Counted from the first letter of the stretch, positions 36,069 through 46,291 are shown. The stretch: 64,000 bases of DNA from Thalassospira profundimaris (GCF_003326795.1 NZ_JPWI01000002.1:248001-312000), one strand, 5' to 3'. Translations and numbers: made by a program. Notes: generated by a model not told the origin, from the sequence alone.

Positions 36069-37351
36069 GGACGGGTCTGACCCTGACCGCGAACGATGTA
36101 TTTATAGCTGGTCAGCTGTTCGACTCCGACCGGACCGCGCGCATGAAGCTTCCCGGTCGAAATGCCGATCTCCGCACCCATGCCAAATTCACCGCCATCG
36201 GCAAACTGGGTCGAGGCATTGACAATCACGATCCCCGAATCAACCCCGTTGAGGAAGGTCGTCGTTGCGGCGGCATTTTCGGCAATGATCGCATCGGTAT
36301 GGTGCGAGCCATAGGTGTTGATGTGATTAACGGCCTCTTCAACGCCCGAAACAACCTTGATCGACACAATTGCATCAAGATATTCAGTGACCCAGTCTTC
36401 AGACGTTGCAGCTTTGATCCGCCCATCAACCGCCTGTGCTGTTTCATCTCCACGCAGTTCACAGCCCTTGGCGACCAGTGCCTCGGCAATACGCGGCAAC
36501 AGGCGTCCGGCAACCGAACTGTCAATCAGGATGGTTTCGGTGGCACCGCAAATCCCGACGCGACGCATCTTGGCATTGACGACAATGTCGACAGCCTTTT
36601 GCGGATCAGCGCTGGCATGAACATATGTGTGGCAAAGGCCTTCCAGATGCTTGAACAGCGGAATGCGGCTTTCATCGGTGATGCGCGCAATCAGTGACTT
36701 CCCGCCGCGCGGAACAATCACATCAATATAATCGGACAGTTTCAGCATTTCACCGACGGCTGCGCGATCAGTGATAGGGATCATCTGAATGGCATGTTCA
36801 GGCAGGCCAGCCTCAATGATACCTGCAACCATGCAGTCAAAGATTGCGCGTGAGGAATGGAAGCTTTCCGACCCGCCACGCAGGATCGCAGCATTGCCCG
36901 ATTTGATGCACATCGCGCTGGCATCGGCGGTAACGTTCGGGCGGCTTTCATAAATGATGCCGATCACGCCAAGCGGTACGGAAACGCGGGCAATATCAAG
37001 CCCGTTATGTTCGGGGCTCCAGCGTGCCAGTTCGCGACCAACAGGATCGGGAAGGTCTGCGACTGCTTCGACACCCGATGCAATACCCTCAATGCGACCT
37101 GCATCAAGGGCAAGACGGTCCAGAAGGGCGGCGGTCAGGCCCTTTGCACGGCCTGCTTCCATATCCTTGGCATTGGCAGCAAGGATGGCTTCGGCGTTTT
37201 CGCGCAGTTTCGCAGCCGCCGCTTTGAGGGCAGCGACTTTTGGTTCGGCCGGGACCTGTGCAAGTTCGAGTGCAGCTTTGCGGGCATTCATACCCATTTC
37301 GCGCATAAGTGCAGCGATGTCCTGGCTTTCGATACTGGCAAGCGCCGTCAT
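36065..37351 (-). CDS. proA: Gamma-glutamyl phosphate reductase
   Basis: Second step of proline synthesis, NADPH-dependent, cytoplasmic. 428 aa, the usual size. Aldehyde-dehydrogenase-like features include VSVPLGVIGIIYESRPNVT, SGNAAILRGGSE, IVPRGGKSLI, and the catalytic Cys in VGICGATETILID-type context together with the EGLCHTYVH segment; the C-terminus has GEFGMGAEIGISTGKLHARG-PVG. I chose the ATG at 37351 by similarity; the frame is open to 37627 but unrelated. proB is not in the window. Confidence 0.97.
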   Translation of the reverse strand: MTALASIESQDIAALMREMGMNARKAALELAQVPAEPKVAALKAAAAKLRENAEAILAANAKDMEAGRAKGLTAALLDRLALDAGRIEGIASGVEAVADLPDPVGRELARWSPEHNGLDIARVSVPLGVIGIIYESRPNVTADASAMCIKSGNAAILRGGSESFHSSRAIFDCMVAGIIEAGLPEHAIQMIPITDRAAVGEMLKLSDYIDVIVPRGGKSLIARITDESRIPLFKHLEGLCHTYVHASADPQKAVDIVVNAKMRRVGICGATETILIDSSVAGRLLPRIAEALVAKGCELRGDETAQAVDGRIKAATSEDWVTEYLDAIVSIKVVSGVEEAVNHINTYGSHHTDAIIAENAAATTTFLNGVDSGIVIVNASTQFADGGEFGMGAEIGISTGKLHARGPVGVEQLTSYKYIVRGQGQTRP

Positions 37352-37602
37352 GGTCCTGATTCCGTTCCTAGAAAATGATTTGAACACACATGTCTCAAAC
37401 CCGTCGTTTTGAGATTTTATCAACAAATTGACAAAATAGACATCAAACCCGCGCTCTGCAATGACCTTAAGTCGATAAACAATCGACGATGCTTGCCAAA
37501 CGCGGCTTCCCGGTCCATCTGTTGATGACAGAAGGAAAAGATATACCGCGCGCATCCCGCAATGCCGTTCGGTACCTGTTTGGGGATAAGAAATTGAAAA
37601 AT

Positions 37603-39465
37603 ATGGGTTCCGATCAGCCGACTGCACGCGCAGAGTTCGGCGTCGTCAAAACATTCTTGCCCTATTTGTGGCCGCGTGGCGAGTTCGAGCTTAAGGCGCG
37701 TGTTGTTATCGCACTGATGTTTCTTGTCGGTGCCAAGGTCGCAAACGTTTACATCCCGGTTCTTTACAAATATGCGGTCGATGCGCTTGGCGGTGGAGAC
37801 AAGGCCGGGGCAGCGGTCCAGTCATCTGGTACCGATACCACATCCCTGATTGTCGTGCCGGTTGCATTGATCATTGGATATGGTCTTGTGCGTATTCTTG
37901 TGTCGGCCTTTGGCGAGATGCGCGATGCGGTCTTTGCCAAGGTGGCCCAGCGCGCCATTCGCAGATCGGCGCTTAGCGTATTTGAACATCTTCACGGGTT
38001 GTCATTGCGGTTCCATCTGGATCGCCAGATGGGCGGACTTTCGCGGGCGATTGAACGCGGTGTGAAGGGGATCGAATTCCTTCTGTCCTTTATGCTGTTC
38101 AATATTCTGCCGACCTTGCTTGAAATCTTCATGGTCTCGGCGATTCTGTGGGCACTTTATGATGTCTGGTTTGCGCTGATTACCTTTGTCACCATCGTGA
38201 TTTATATCGTCTTTACGCTGGTCGTGACCGAATGGCGCATGAAGTTCCGTCGCGAAATGAACAAGCGCGATGACGAAGCAAACACCAAGGCCATCGACAG
38301 CCTGATCAATTACGAGACGGTCAAGTATTTCAATAATGAAGCCCATGAATCCAAGCGTTATGACGCAGCCCTTCGTGGCTATGAGGTTGCCGCCGTTCAG
38401 TCACAGGTTTCACTTTCCAAGCTCAATGTCGGGCAGGGTGCGATCATTGCGGTGGGGCTTGTCCTGAACATGTTGCTGGCGGCTCAGGGTGTCAAAGACG
38501 GCACCATGACAGTGGGTGACTTTGTGCTGGTGAATACCTATTTGCTGCAGCTTTACATGCCGCTTAACTTCCTTGGCTTTGTCTATCGCCAGATCAAGCA
38601 ATCCCTGACCGATATGGAGCGGATGTTCTCGTTGCTGGATGTCGACAAGGAGGTTGAAGACAAGGAAGGTGCCGATACGCTGGCCTGTCAGGATGCAGCG
38701 ATCCGGTTCGAGGATGTGCATTTCTCCTATAATCCTGATCGCAACATCCTTAAGGGTGTCAGCTTTGACGTTCCGGCGGGCAAGACGGTTGCCGTTGTCG
38801 GCCCAAGCGGGGCGGGTAAATCAACCCTGACCCGACTGATGTTCCGGTTCTATGATGTGTCGGGTGGCCGGATCACCATTGATGGTCAGGATATCCGCGA
38901 TGTTACCCAGAATTCCTTGCGTCAAAGCATCGGTATCGTTCCGCAGGACACGGTGCTGTTTAACGACACCATTGCCTATAACATTTCCTATGGCCGCCCC
39001 GGCGCAGAGCAGAGCGAAATCGAAAATGCTGCGAAACTTGCCAGCATCGATGGTTTTGTTGCGGCCTTGCCAGACGGTTTTAAAACCATGGTCGGGGAAC
39101 GTGGCCTTAAATTGTCAGGTGGCGAAAAGCAGCGTGTTTCCATTGCGCGCATGTTGCTGAAACGGCCCAAGATCATGATCTTTGACGAAGCCACATCCGC
39201 CCTTGATACAAGAACGGAAAAAGACATTCAGCAGGCCCTGCGCGAAGTATCGCGTGGTCACACCACCCTTGTGATTGCCCACCGTCTGTCGACCGTGATT
39301 GATGCTGATGAAATTATTGTCCTGCGTGATGGTCAGGTGGCCGAACGCGGGCGTCATCAGGAATTGCTGGCTATGGAAGGTCTCTATTCCGAAATGTGGG
39401 CACAGCAACAGGAAATCCGCGAGGCCGAGGAAATCCTTGCCCATGCAGGGGGAATTCCCGGTTAA
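37603..39465 (+). CDS. Atm1/HMT1-type ABC exporter (fused permease-ATPase)
   Basis: Half-transporter of about 620 aa with six membrane helices (first near [22 protein letters not shown]) and a C-terminal ATPase: Walker [11 protein letters not shown]-loop [12 protein letters not shown], signature LSGGEKQR, Walker [13 protein letters not shown] and H-loop [16 protein letters not shown] in the intracellular loop and the N-E-x2-E-x2-R-Y pattern are hallmarks of the Atm1/ABCB7 group, which exports glutathione-linked sulfur or metal species. The start is unsure: ATG at 37603 gives a normal N-terminus, TTG at 37594 has better spacing to GGGGA, and the frame is open to 37489. Confidence 0.93.
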   Translation: MGSDQPTARAEFGVVKTFLPYLWPRGEFELKARVVIALMFLVGAKVANVYIPVLYKYAVDALGGGDKAGAAVQSSGTDTTSLIVVPVALIIGYGLVRILVSAFGEMRDAVFAKVAQRAIRRSALSVFEHLHGLSLRFHLDRQMGGLSRAIERGVKGIEFLLSFMLFNILPTLLEIFMVSAILWALYDVWFALITFVTIVIYIVFTLVVTEWRMKFRREMNKRDDEANTKAIDSLINYETVKYFNNEAHESKRYDAALRGYEVAAVQSQVSLSKLNVGQGAIIAVGLVLNMLLAAQGVKDGTMTVGDFVLVNTYLLQLYMPLNFLGFVYRQIKQSLTDMERMFSLLDVDKEVEDKEGADTLACQDAAIRFEDVHFSYNPDRNILKGVSFDVPAGKTVAVVGPSGAGKSTLTRLMFRFYDVSGGRITIDGQDIRDVTQNSLRQSIGIVPQDTVLFNDTIAYNISYGRPGAEQSEIENAAKLASIDGFVAALPDGFKTMVGERGLKLSGGEKQRVSIARMLLKRPKIMIFDEATSALDTRTEKDIQQALREVSRGHTTLVIAHRLSTVIDADEIIVLRDGQVAERGRHQELLAMEGLYSEMWAQQQEIREAEEILAHAGGIPG

Positions 39466-39494
39466 TTTGGATCGGGTGCATTTTTCGCTGGAAC

Positions 39495-39535
39495 ATCGTG
39501 ACGTTATCGCCAGATAAAAGGGATAACGTCACGAT
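39495..39535. repeat. Perfect 14-bp inverted repeat between exporter and YHYH gene
   Basis: ATCGTGACGTTATC (39495-39508) and its exact complement GATAACGTCACGAT (39522-39535), 13 nt apart. It begins 30 nt after the exporter stop and ends about 20 nt before the next start. There is no T-tract after it, so it is not a standard terminator. It could be an operator or an RNA hairpin close to the ribosome-binding site. Confidence 0.75.
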
Positions 39536-39555
39536 TACCTTTGGGGGGAAGTCCA

Positions 39556-40653
39556 GTGCCGAAAATGACAAGAGGCGAGCTTCATGCGCTTCAGGATCAA
39601 CAGCTTGGACATGCACATGTCCATCACCAGCAGCACCACCACCATCATGAACCGATGGATGAAGGCAAATATGCCGGTGATACGCGCGAAGAAGTCGACC
39701 GGATGCGCCGCAACATTCTGGTCGGACTGGGAATGTTGCCGCTTGCCGGCATGGTCCTGAACCCGACGCGGCAAGCCTGGGCACTTTCAAACGAAATCAG
39801 TGTTCGTGAAGACGGCCGGTATCGCTATATCACGTCGAATGCGATCCCCGATCACGCAACGGGCAGTTTTCCCAATCGCCGGAATCCCAATTCGATCAAG
39901 GCCCAGTCACTTGAATTCCGTATGCCGATCAATCCGCAACGCAGCGGACGTTTCATGCCCAATCCGCGTAATCTTTTCGGAGTTGCCGTGAACGGTGTGC
40001 CGTTTGATCCGTTTACGGGCGAGTTCTGGAACCGTGATCGTCAGTCGGGTTGGCGCTACGAAGCGATTTCACCCACGCTTGATCTGGGCCTTGATCAGAA
40101 CAATGCCCATGTGCAGCCCGACGGGACCTATCACTATCATGGCGTGCCAAAAGGCCTGATCACAAGTTGGTCACCAAGCCAGCATTCCATTCGCATCGGT
40201 TTTGCGGCTGACGGGTTCCCGGTCTATGCGATGTTCGGCTATTCAAATCCCGATGATCCGGGATCACCGGTAACCGCTTTGCGCAGTTCATGGCAGGTTA
40301 AGAACGGAACGCGCCAAGGTGGTCCGGGCGGGAAATACGATGGTACCTATGGCGAGGATTTCGAATTTGTCCCCGGCCTTGGCGATCTTGATGAAGCCAA
40401 TGGGCGTGAAACCGTGACGCCGGAATACCCGCAAGGCACCTATGCCTATTTCGTCACCGAAAGCTTCCCGTTCATTCCGCGCGTGCTCGCAGGGATTCCA
40501 GATCCAAGCTTTGACAAGCGACCGGGCGGAATGCAGCCGGGTGGCCCGGGCGGCGGAGGTCCCGGTGGCGGTGGACCAGATGGTCGTCGCGGCCCTCCTC
40601 CGGGTGGTGGTTTCCCGGGACAGCGTCCTCCGTTTGGTCAGCGGCCGGGTTAA
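39556..40653 (+). CDS. YHYH-domain protein with His-rich N-terminus and Tat-like anchor
   Basis: A 365-aa protein of the YHYH family (function unknown). The signature is in HVQPDGTYHYHGVPKG, with FAADGFPVYAMFGY after it. Three oddities: residues 10-31 are His-rich (HAHVHHQQHHHHHEP), this stretch precedes a late signal segment (R51-R52 followed by NILVGLGMLPLAGMVL) resembling a Tat or uncleaved anchor, and the last 40 residues are Gly/Pro low complexity. The start GTG at 39556 has GGGGGA about 6-8 nt upstream; ATG at 39565 is an alternative. Confidence 0.85.
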   Translation: MPKMTRGELHALQDQQLGHAHVHHQQHHHHHEPMDEGKYAGDTREEVDRMRRNILVGLGMLPLAGMVLNPTRQAWALSNEISVREDGRYRYITSNAIPDHATGSFPNRRNPNSIKAQSLEFRMPINPQRSGRFMPNPRNLFGVAVNGVPFDPFTGEFWNRDRQSGWRYEAISPTLDLGLDQNNAHVQPDGTYHYHGVPKGLITSWSPSQHSIRIGFAADGFPVYAMFGYSNPDDPGSPVTALRSSWQVKNGTRQGGPGGKYDGTYGEDFEFVPGLGDLDEANGRETVTPEYPQGTYAYFVTESFPFIPRVLAGIPDPSFDKRPGGMQPGGPGGGGPGGGGPDGRRGPPPGGGFPGQRPPFGQRPG

Positions 40654-40677
40654 AACCGGTACTTGGACGACGTTAAA

Positions 40678-40716
40678 CAACAAGGGCGGTCATACATATT
40701 CTGACCGCCCTTGTTG
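40678..40716. terminator. Bidirectional hairpin terminator
   Basis: A 15-bp perfect stem (CAACAAGGGCGGTCA, 40678-40692, against TGACCGCCCTTGTTG, 40702-40716) with a 9-nt loop, between the YHYH gene and the convergent transporter gene. U-tracts are short on both sides, but placement and stability support termination. Confidence 0.8.
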
Positions 40717-40729
40717 CTTGCCGATTTTC

Positions 40730-41686
40730 CTAGGGAAGCGGGCCAAAGACACTTGTCGTATCAAGCAACCACAACGCCGTGCTGATGGTGATAAAGGACA
40801 GGGACGTCGCCATCATAAGGGACGCTGCACAAAGTCCTTCATGGCCATAACGCTGACCGAAAATCGGATAGATGCTCAGCATCGGGGAACAGGCAAATGC
40901 GACGCACGCGATCCTCAAAGTCGGGTCGAAACCGGGCAGTAAGTAAACCAGAACGAAGACTGCAATTGGATGGAGGACGAGTTTCGCACTGACGATGCGG
41001 GCCATGTCCGCACGCAGACCTTTAAGCTTAAGCCCGACAAGGCCGCCGCCAATAACAAACAATGCAACCGGCCCGGACGCAGATGCCAGCATATCAACAA
41101 CCTTGAAGATCGGCATTGGTAACGTGATCCCGGAAAGCGAAATTACCAATCCGATCATGATACCGATAATGATCGGATTACGGCCAAGATTGAGGAATGC
41201 CTTGCCCAGAACCTGCATGCGGGTCTGGCCGTTATTCTGTGAACTGTCGCCCAGCACCAGAACAAGCGGCATCATCACAAGGTTTTCAATAATAACGCAC
41301 AGGGCCAGTGCAATTTCGGCGGTCGGGCCAAAGACCTGAGACGCGACGGGATAACCGACAAAGCCGCTGTTGCACATCGACATGCCAAGTCCCTGCAAGG
41401 TGGCATTCGCCTGTCCTTTCCCGGCGACCTTAAGCGCATAAAGATATCCAAAGGCAAAAACCAAAAGCGATCCACCGCCATAAGCCAGAAGATAAACCGG
41501 TTCAATGACTTCGGTCAGATCGCGTTGTGCCAATGCCCGAATCAGAAGGCAAGGCAACGCAAAGTTCATTACAAACGCCCCCATGCCGCGGGTAATGCTT
41601 TGCGGAACGATGTTGCGATAGACGGCGAAATATCCGATTGCGATAATCATGAAGATCGGTGACGTGATCGCCAGAATATCAATCAT
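40730..41686 (-). CDS. AEC-family (auxin efflux carrier-like) transporter
   Basis: A 318-aa inner-membrane transporter with about ten helices. It follows the AEC/PIN-like pattern: helices starting at ILAITSPIFMIIAIGYFAV, a conserved MNFALPCLLIRAL in the first repeat, SMCNSGFVGYPVA before the middle, and a second repeat with GGGLVGLKLKG. Bacterial members export malate, malonate or other carboxylates; the substrate here is unknown. Confidence 0.92.
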   Translation of the reverse strand: MIDILAITSPIFMIIAIGYFAVYRNIVPQSITRGMGAFVMNFALPCLLIRALAQRDLTEVIEPVYLLAYGGGSLLVFAFGYLYALKVAGKGQANATLQGLGMSMCNSGFVGYPVASQVFGPTAEIALALCVIIENLVMMPLVLVLGDSSQNNGQTRMQVLGKAFLNLGRNPIIIGIMIGLVISLSGITLPMPIFKVVDMLASASGPVALFVIGGGLVGLKLKGLRADMARIVSAKLVLHPIAVFVLVYLLPGFDPTLRIACVAFACSPMLSIYPIFGQRYGHEGLCAASLMMATSLSFITISTALWLLDTTSVFGPLP

Positions 41687-41824
41687 GGGGCGTACGGGCT
41701 TTCCGGTTTGGCGCGATCAAGGAAGTGCGCAGGTGGCAGGTAAGAACCATCTTGTTGGAATGGCTGCAACAATCAGATATCCCCGCAATGTTCAATCGGG
41801 TCAAGAAACAGAATGGTTTTGTAA

Positions 41825-42439
41825 ATGAACCAAACAGTAATGAATTGGCCAGACCAACTGTGTATCGATCATTTCCGTGGTCTTGATGGTCTGGAACAGG
41901 CGTCGTCACGGGGGCTCTCCGCCGCCGGAATTCTGCGCGATTATCGCATTCTGGAGACATTGGCTGAATTTGATCCGGTCATCGCGGGGACATTACCGAT
42001 CGGCATTGATACCGCGCAATCAGATATCGATATTCTTTGCCATGCATCTGATTTAACTGCGTTCGAACAGTTTGCCTTGCGCGCATTCGGGGCGATGTCG
42101 GGGTTTACATGTCATGAACGCCAAGCGACGCGGAATATCCGGCCGGCGCTGGTTGTGCGCTTTACATGTGATGATTTGCCTGTCGAGATCTTTGCAACCG
42201 ACTGCCCGGCGACCTTGCAATATGGCTTTGTCCATATGCTGGTGGAGGCGCGTATTCTTCATCTGATGGGCGATGGGTTTGCCGATGACGTGCGTGCGTT
42301 AAAGGAAACCGGGGTCAAAACCGAACCAGCCTTTGCAAAATTGCTGGAGATCGATGGTGATCCCTATATCGCGCTGGCTAACCTTGTGGAGCTTAATCCG
42401 GTCGAACTTGCGACGTATCTTTCGGCAAAGCCGCGATAG
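41825..42439 (+). CDS. DUF4269-family protein (nucleotidyltransferase-like)
   Basis: A 204-aa soluble protein. The central GTLPIGIDTAQSDIDILC is the signature of DUF4269 and resembles a minimal nucleotidyltransferase strand with a D-x-D pair (SDIDI). Other family elements are VVRFTCDDLPVEIFATDCP and a tail of LKETGVKTEPAFAKLL-type helices. Function unknown. It ends 5 nt from the convergent MOSC gene with no room for a terminator. Confidence 0.85.
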   Translation: MNQTVMNWPDQLCIDHFRGLDGLEQASSRGLSAAGILRDYRILETLAEFDPVIAGTLPIGIDTAQSDIDILCHASDLTAFEQFALRAFGAMSGFTCHERQATRNIRPALVVRFTCDDLPVEIFATDCPATLQYGFVHMLVEARILHLMGDGFADDVRALKETGVKTEPAFAKLLEIDGDPYIALANLVELNPVELATYLSAKPR

Positions 42440-42444
42440 GTGAG

Positions 42445-42903
42445 TTAGCCCGTAGTTTCAATAACAAAGGCGCTGTCGCCAAGGCGAAGTTCACCCCCTT
42501 CAATCACCCGGCAGGTCACCCCGCCACGCCAGTCCGGCGTCATGGCATCCATGAGCCCGGAAGCGGCGTCATCCATCCGGCTGCAAGGATCGGTTTTCCC
42601 GGTGATTTCAAAAGTTACGGTACCAATCACAAGTTTACTGCCCTTTTCACGTGGCAGATCAATTCCGCGCACCAAAAGGTTCGCCCGGCGGGTTGTCCAA
42701 GGCAGATCAGGTCTGTTGATTTCATTGATGGCTGCCTGCCAGCCTTCTTCTGCCAATATTGTCACCTGACGACGACGCAGCTTTCCCCGGTAATCGCCGT
42801 CAATGCCAAGATCTGTGCTTGCCGTAACCTGATCAAGTGATTCCATTGGCGCGCGCGATTTTGACTTGCGGGCAATGCCGATCAGTTCTGCTTTGACAGT
42901 CAT
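42445..42903 (-). CDS. MOSC-domain protein
   Basis: A 152-aa stand-alone MOSC domain (molybdenum cofactor sulfurase C-terminal). It has GIDGDYRGKLRRRQVTIL, WTTRRANLLVRGIDLP and GTVTFEITGKTDPCSRMD; the Cys in the last is the conserved residue thought to carry sulfur. Such proteins are linked to sulfur transfer to metal cofactors or to N-hydroxylated compounds. It follows nadB by 25 nt on the same strand, perhaps in one transcript. Confidence 0.9.
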   Translation of the reverse strand: MTVKAELIGIARKSKSRAPMESLDQVTASTDLGIDGDYRGKLRRRQVTILAEEGWQAAINEINRPDLPWTTRRANLLVRGIDLPREKGSKLVIGTVTFEITGKTDPCSRMDDAASGLMDAMTPDWRGGVTCRVIEGGELRLGDSAFVIETTG

Positions 42904-42928
42904 GGTTCTTCCCGAATGCTGTGACAGA

Positions 42929-44575
42929 TCAGGTCTTCCACTGGCCGGAAATCACCCAGCGACCGGCAAAGTTTTCAGGCACCAGAATGGTCTGGCGCGG
43001 CGAGCCGCTTTGATCAAGGTCCGGATAGTCCGTGGTGTAATGCAGGCCACGGCTTTCGCGACGCCACAAGGCGGATTGAATGATCAGCTTGGCAACCACG
43101 GACAGGTTGCGAAGTTCAAGAAGGTCATTGGTGACGCGGAAATTGCCGTAATATTCATCGATTTCGGACAGCAGCAAGTCAACGCGATGTTGCGCGCGCT
43201 GAACACGCTTGGTGGTGCGGACAATCCCGACAAAGTCCCACATAACGTTGCGCAACTGTTCCCAGTTATGGGCAACAATGACTTCCTCGTCGGAATCGGT
43301 GATGCCGGTTTCATCCCAGTCGGGGATCGGCTTGAAGTGATCCTCGACCGGGAGGGCTTCGATAATGTCATTGGCGGCAGATTCGCCAAATACCAGACAT
43401 TCAAGAAGCGAGTTCGACGCCAAACGGTTTGCCCCGTGCAAACCGGTACCAGCACATTCGCCGATGGCATAAAGCCCGGTCAGGTCAGTCCGACCACGCA
43501 GATCGGTCAGAACCCCGCCACAGGTGTAATGGGCCGCCGGGACAACCGGGATCGGCTGTTTGGTCATGTCGATGCCATAACCAAGACAGGTTTCATGAAT
43601 GGTCGGGAAATGTTCCTTGATGAAATCCGCACCCTTATGGGTGATATCAAGATAAACGCAATCGGCACCCAGACGTTTCATTTCATGGTCAATCGCGCGC
43701 GCAACAATATCGCGCGGTGCCAGTTCGCCACGTTCATCAAACCGGTCCATGAAACGTGTGCCATCAGGCAGCAAAAGCTTGCCACCTTCGCCGCGCACGG
43801 CCTCAGTAATCAGGAATGATTTGGCTTGCGGGTGATAAAGGCAAGTCGGGTGGAACTGGCTGAATTCCATATTCATTACGCGGCAACCTGCACGCCATGC
43901 CATGGCGATGCCATCCCCGGTGGAGCCATCCGGATTGGATGTGAAACGGTAAACCTTGCTTGCGCCACCGGTAGCCAGAACAACCGTGCGGGCATTGAAT
44001 GATTTGACGGTGCCGGTATCGAGATCAAGGGCATAGGCACCGATACAGCGACGACCTTCGCCGCCAAACTTGCGATCCGTCACCAGATCAATCGCAAGGT
44101 AGTTTTCAAAAATCTTGATGTTGGGATGATTGACCGCCTGACTTTGCAAGGTGGTCTGCACAGCGCGCCCGGTGGCGTCTGCGGCATGGACGATGCGTCG
44201 GTGGCTGTGTCCGCCTTCGCGTGTCAGATGGAATGGCTGGCTGTTATCCCCGTCAGGATCGCGGGTCAGTTGAATCCCGAGTTCATCAAGCCATGCAATC
44301 GCGCGTGGTGCATTGGCCGCGACGAATTCGACGGTTTCGCGTTTACACAGGTCCGCCCCGGCAATCAGGGTGTCGCGGACATGGTTTTCAATGCTGTCAG
44401 TGGCATCAAGAACGGCGGCAATCCCGCCCTGCGCCCAGTTGGTGGAGCCGTCATCAATCTTGCCCTTGGACAGGACTGCGACCTTTACATGCGGGGCAAG
44501 TTTAAGGGCGGTGGACAGACCGGCAGCACCACTACCGATGACAAGCACATCATAATGGAAAGAATTTTCGGACAT
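42929..44575 (-). CDS. nadB: L-aspartate oxidase
   Basis: FAD enzyme oxidising aspartate to iminoaspartate, first step of de novo NAD synthesis. 548 aa. The FAD site is [20 protein letters not shown], followed by the family segments [44 protein letters not shown] and [46 protein letters not shown]. These separate it from succinate dehydrogenase flavoproteins. nadA and nadC are not adjacent. A 246-nt divergent gap separates it from the GFA gene. Confidence 0.96.
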   Translation of the reverse strand: MSENSFHYDVLVIGSGAAGLSTALKLAPHVKVAVLSKGKIDDGSTNWAQGGIAAVLDATDSIENHVRDTLIAGADLCKRETVEFVAANAPRAIAWLDELGIQLTRDPDGDNSQPFHLTREGGHSHRRIVHAADATGRAVQTTLQSQAVNHPNIKIFENYLAIDLVTDRKFGGEGRRCIGAYALDLDTGTVKSFNARTVVLATGGASKVYRFTSNPDGSTGDGIAMAWRAGCRVMNMEFSQFHPTCLYHPQAKSFLITEAVRGEGGKLLLPDGTRFMDRFDERGELAPRDIVARAIDHEMKRLGADCVYLDITHKGADFIKEHFPTIHETCLGYGIDMTKQPIPVVPAAHYTCGGVLTDLRGRTDLTGLYAIGECAGTGLHGANRLASNSLLECLVFGESAANDIIEALPVEDHFKPIPDWDETGITDSDEEVIVAHNWEQLRNVMWDFVGIVRTTKRVQRAQHRVDLLLSEIDEYYGNFRVTNDLLELRNLSVVAKLIIQSALWRRESRGLHYTTDYPDLDQSGSPRQTILVPENFAGRWVISGQWKT

Positions 44576-44821
44576 TTTATCCCATCACTTTCGGGCGGTG
44601 CCAGATGGCAGGAACTGGCGCGGTGGCGTCATCATCTGGCTCCGAACAGACGCGCAGAATAGGACTGCTTTTCGGCAATCTCAAACATATTTGTCTGAAA
44701 TGGTGTGATGAATTCGTGCTGAACAGGCGTCCGGATGGTCGTGTTTGCGGCTGTGCTTGCAATTTGGGCAAGGCAAGACAGATTAAGATGAACCATACAT
44801 CACCGGTCAGGGGAGGTCAGG

Positions 44822-45232
44822 GTGGCCCAAAATTCTACACAGAAACCGACCTATCAAGGCGGTTGTCACTGCGGTTCGGTTCGATTTGAAATCAACGGAA
44901 CGATCAATGATACCGTGATGTGTCATTGCAATCTGTGTCGCAAGCTGCACGGTCATGTCAGTTCCTATGCGCGGTTTGATCGGCAGGATCTCGAACTGGT
45001 GCGTGATGACGGATTACGCTGGTATCGTCTGTCTGAAAAGACGGACCGGGGTTTCTGCAAGGAATGCGGGACCGGGCTGTTCTGGCGTCCTGTGCGTACC
45101 GAGCATATGGCGGTTATGCCCGGAACCCTTGACCAGACCGGAGGAATCAGGACAGCCGGGCAGATTTTCTGTGCCGATAAAGGAGATTACTATCCGCTTG
45201 ATCCTGCGATCAGGCAGCTGGATCAATCCTGA
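44822..45232 (+). CDS. GFA family (glutathione-dependent formaldehyde-activating-like) zinc protein
   Basis: A 136-aa protein with the Gfa zinc pattern: GGCHCGSVRFE, CHCNLCRKLHG and GFCKECGTGLFWRP. These cysteines bind zinc in the family; most members have no proven role in formaldehyde binding. It starts with GTG at 44822 with GGGGAGG 5 nt upstream. Its end overlaps the convergent rlmM-like gene by 10 nt. Confidence 0.9.
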   Translation: MAQNSTQKPTYQGGCHCGSVRFEINGTINDTVMCHCNLCRKLHGHVSSYARFDRQDLELVRDDGLRWYRLSEKTDRGFCKECGTGLFWRPVRTEHMAVMPGTLDQTGGIRTAGQIFCADKGDYYPLDPAIRQLDQS

Positions 45233-46197
45233 TCGGTAACGCCCGGCACCTTCATCCAGGTCAGTTCGTGCTTGTTGTTATAGAGATGCACGACCTTTGA
45301 TCCGGGGATATCGGCAAACTGGGTGATGGCCGAATAATCTGTATCGCCCTGCAATTTGATGGTGCAGATAAAGTTGGTCGCCATGCCTGCATCCATCCAC
45401 TGATTGACCAGTGTAAACAGGCGATCAGGATAGCAGATCACATCCGAGCACAGCCAGTCGATATAGCCGATTTCTTCCGGATTGAGGCCAAAGGCGCTTT
45501 CCTGTCGGAAATCAACACGTGGCAGACTGGCGATCTTGGTGTCAAGGCGTGCCTTGTCGATGGAAATGACATCGGTGCCGAACTCATGAAGCACCCATGT
45601 CCAGCCGCCGGGGCTGCCACCCAGATCCATGGTACGGTCACCGGCCTGCGGCGCGGCACCAAGACGGGTAAAGGCTTCCCACAGTTTCAGATAGGCGCGG
45701 TTTGGCGGGGTAACCTTGTCTTCCTCAAACTCGATTTCGCCGTTTTTCCAAGGGCTTGAGCAATCTGCCGATGCGATGATCGTATCAGGATCAATCAGGG
45801 TCCAGGATCCGAGCGGTGCGGTCGGGGCCGGTTCACCAAATACCTGACGTTTCGCCGATACATGGGGCAAATGCCCCTCGATCAGTTTGGCGCGGGAAAA
45901 ATGATCGAACTTGAACAGGGCCCAGTTACGCTGATTGAATTTCAGGATTTTGGCAGCACCCTTGATCGACGGAATGGCGATGCGGACCGGATTGCGCCAG
46001 ACATTCTGTGCCCAGAAAACACGCCGTTCGGGACCGGGTGCGAACATCAACCGGTCGTGGCGCTCAATGACGTCGCCCAGTTCGTTATACAACTGCTCCT
46101 CGAACCCGACAGGGGCGAGATAGCCGGTTGCATCCATGGGCTCGATGACGGCGGTAATGCCGTCCGGGGTGTCGAATGTCTGTGTGTTTGTCATCAT
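45223..46197 (-). CDS. rlmM: RlmM-like 2'-O-ribose methyltransferase (FtsJ domain)
   Basis: A 324-aa protein with an N-terminal THUMP-like part and a C-terminal RrmJ/FtsJ methyltransferase. The SAM site is MDLGGSPGGWTWVLHEFG, and the K-D-K-E catalytic residues can be assigned to IKGAAKILK, LCSDVICYPDR, ICTIKLQGD and NNKHELTW. RlmM methylates C2498 of 23S rRNA; the exact target here is inferred from the family. It is the first gene of no obvious operon and overlaps the GFA gene at the 3' end. Confidence 0.85.
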   Translation of the reverse strand: MMTNTQTFDTPDGITAVIEPMDATGYLAPVGFEEQLYNELGDVIERHDRLMFAPGPERRVFWAQNVWRNPVRIAIPSIKGAAKILKFNQRNWALFKFDHFSRAKLIEGHLPHVSAKRQVFGEPAPTAPLGSWTLIDPDTIIASADCSSPWKNGEIEFEEDKVTPPNRAYLKLWEAFTRLGAAPQAGDRTMDLGGSPGGWTWVLHEFGTDVISIDKARLDTKIASLPRVDFRQESAFGLNPEEIGYIDWLCSDVICYPDRLFTLVNQWMDAGMATNFICTIKLQGDTDYSAITQFADIPGSKVVHLYNNKHELTWMKVPGVTDQD

Positions 46198-46224
46198 GGG
46201 CCTGCTTTTACGCCCATTTCAGGC

Positions 46225-46265
46225 AATAAAAAAGCAGGAAAGCTGCATAACAGCTTTCCTGCTTT
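46225..46265 (-). terminator. Rho-independent terminator for the esterase-like gene
   Basis: A 15-bp perfect stem (AAAGCAGGAAAGCTG, 46231-46245, against CAGCTTTCCTGCTTT, 46251-46265) with a 5-nt loop. On the minus strand it runs into T6, so it ends the transcript of the gene stopping at 46292, just upstream of the rlmM-like gene. Confidence 0.93.
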
Positions 46266-46291
46266 GATGTGCCAATCCGGGAAAAGGCAAA

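Noticed and set aside
39600-39660. CAC/CAT-rich stretch that looks like a simple repeat
   Set aside because: It encodes the His-rich segment of the YHYH protein with mixed codons and is not a tandem DNA repeat.
42866-43819. 317-codon plus-strand frame over nadB
   Set aside because: Antisense to an intact L-aspartate oxidase with all motifs; no own features.
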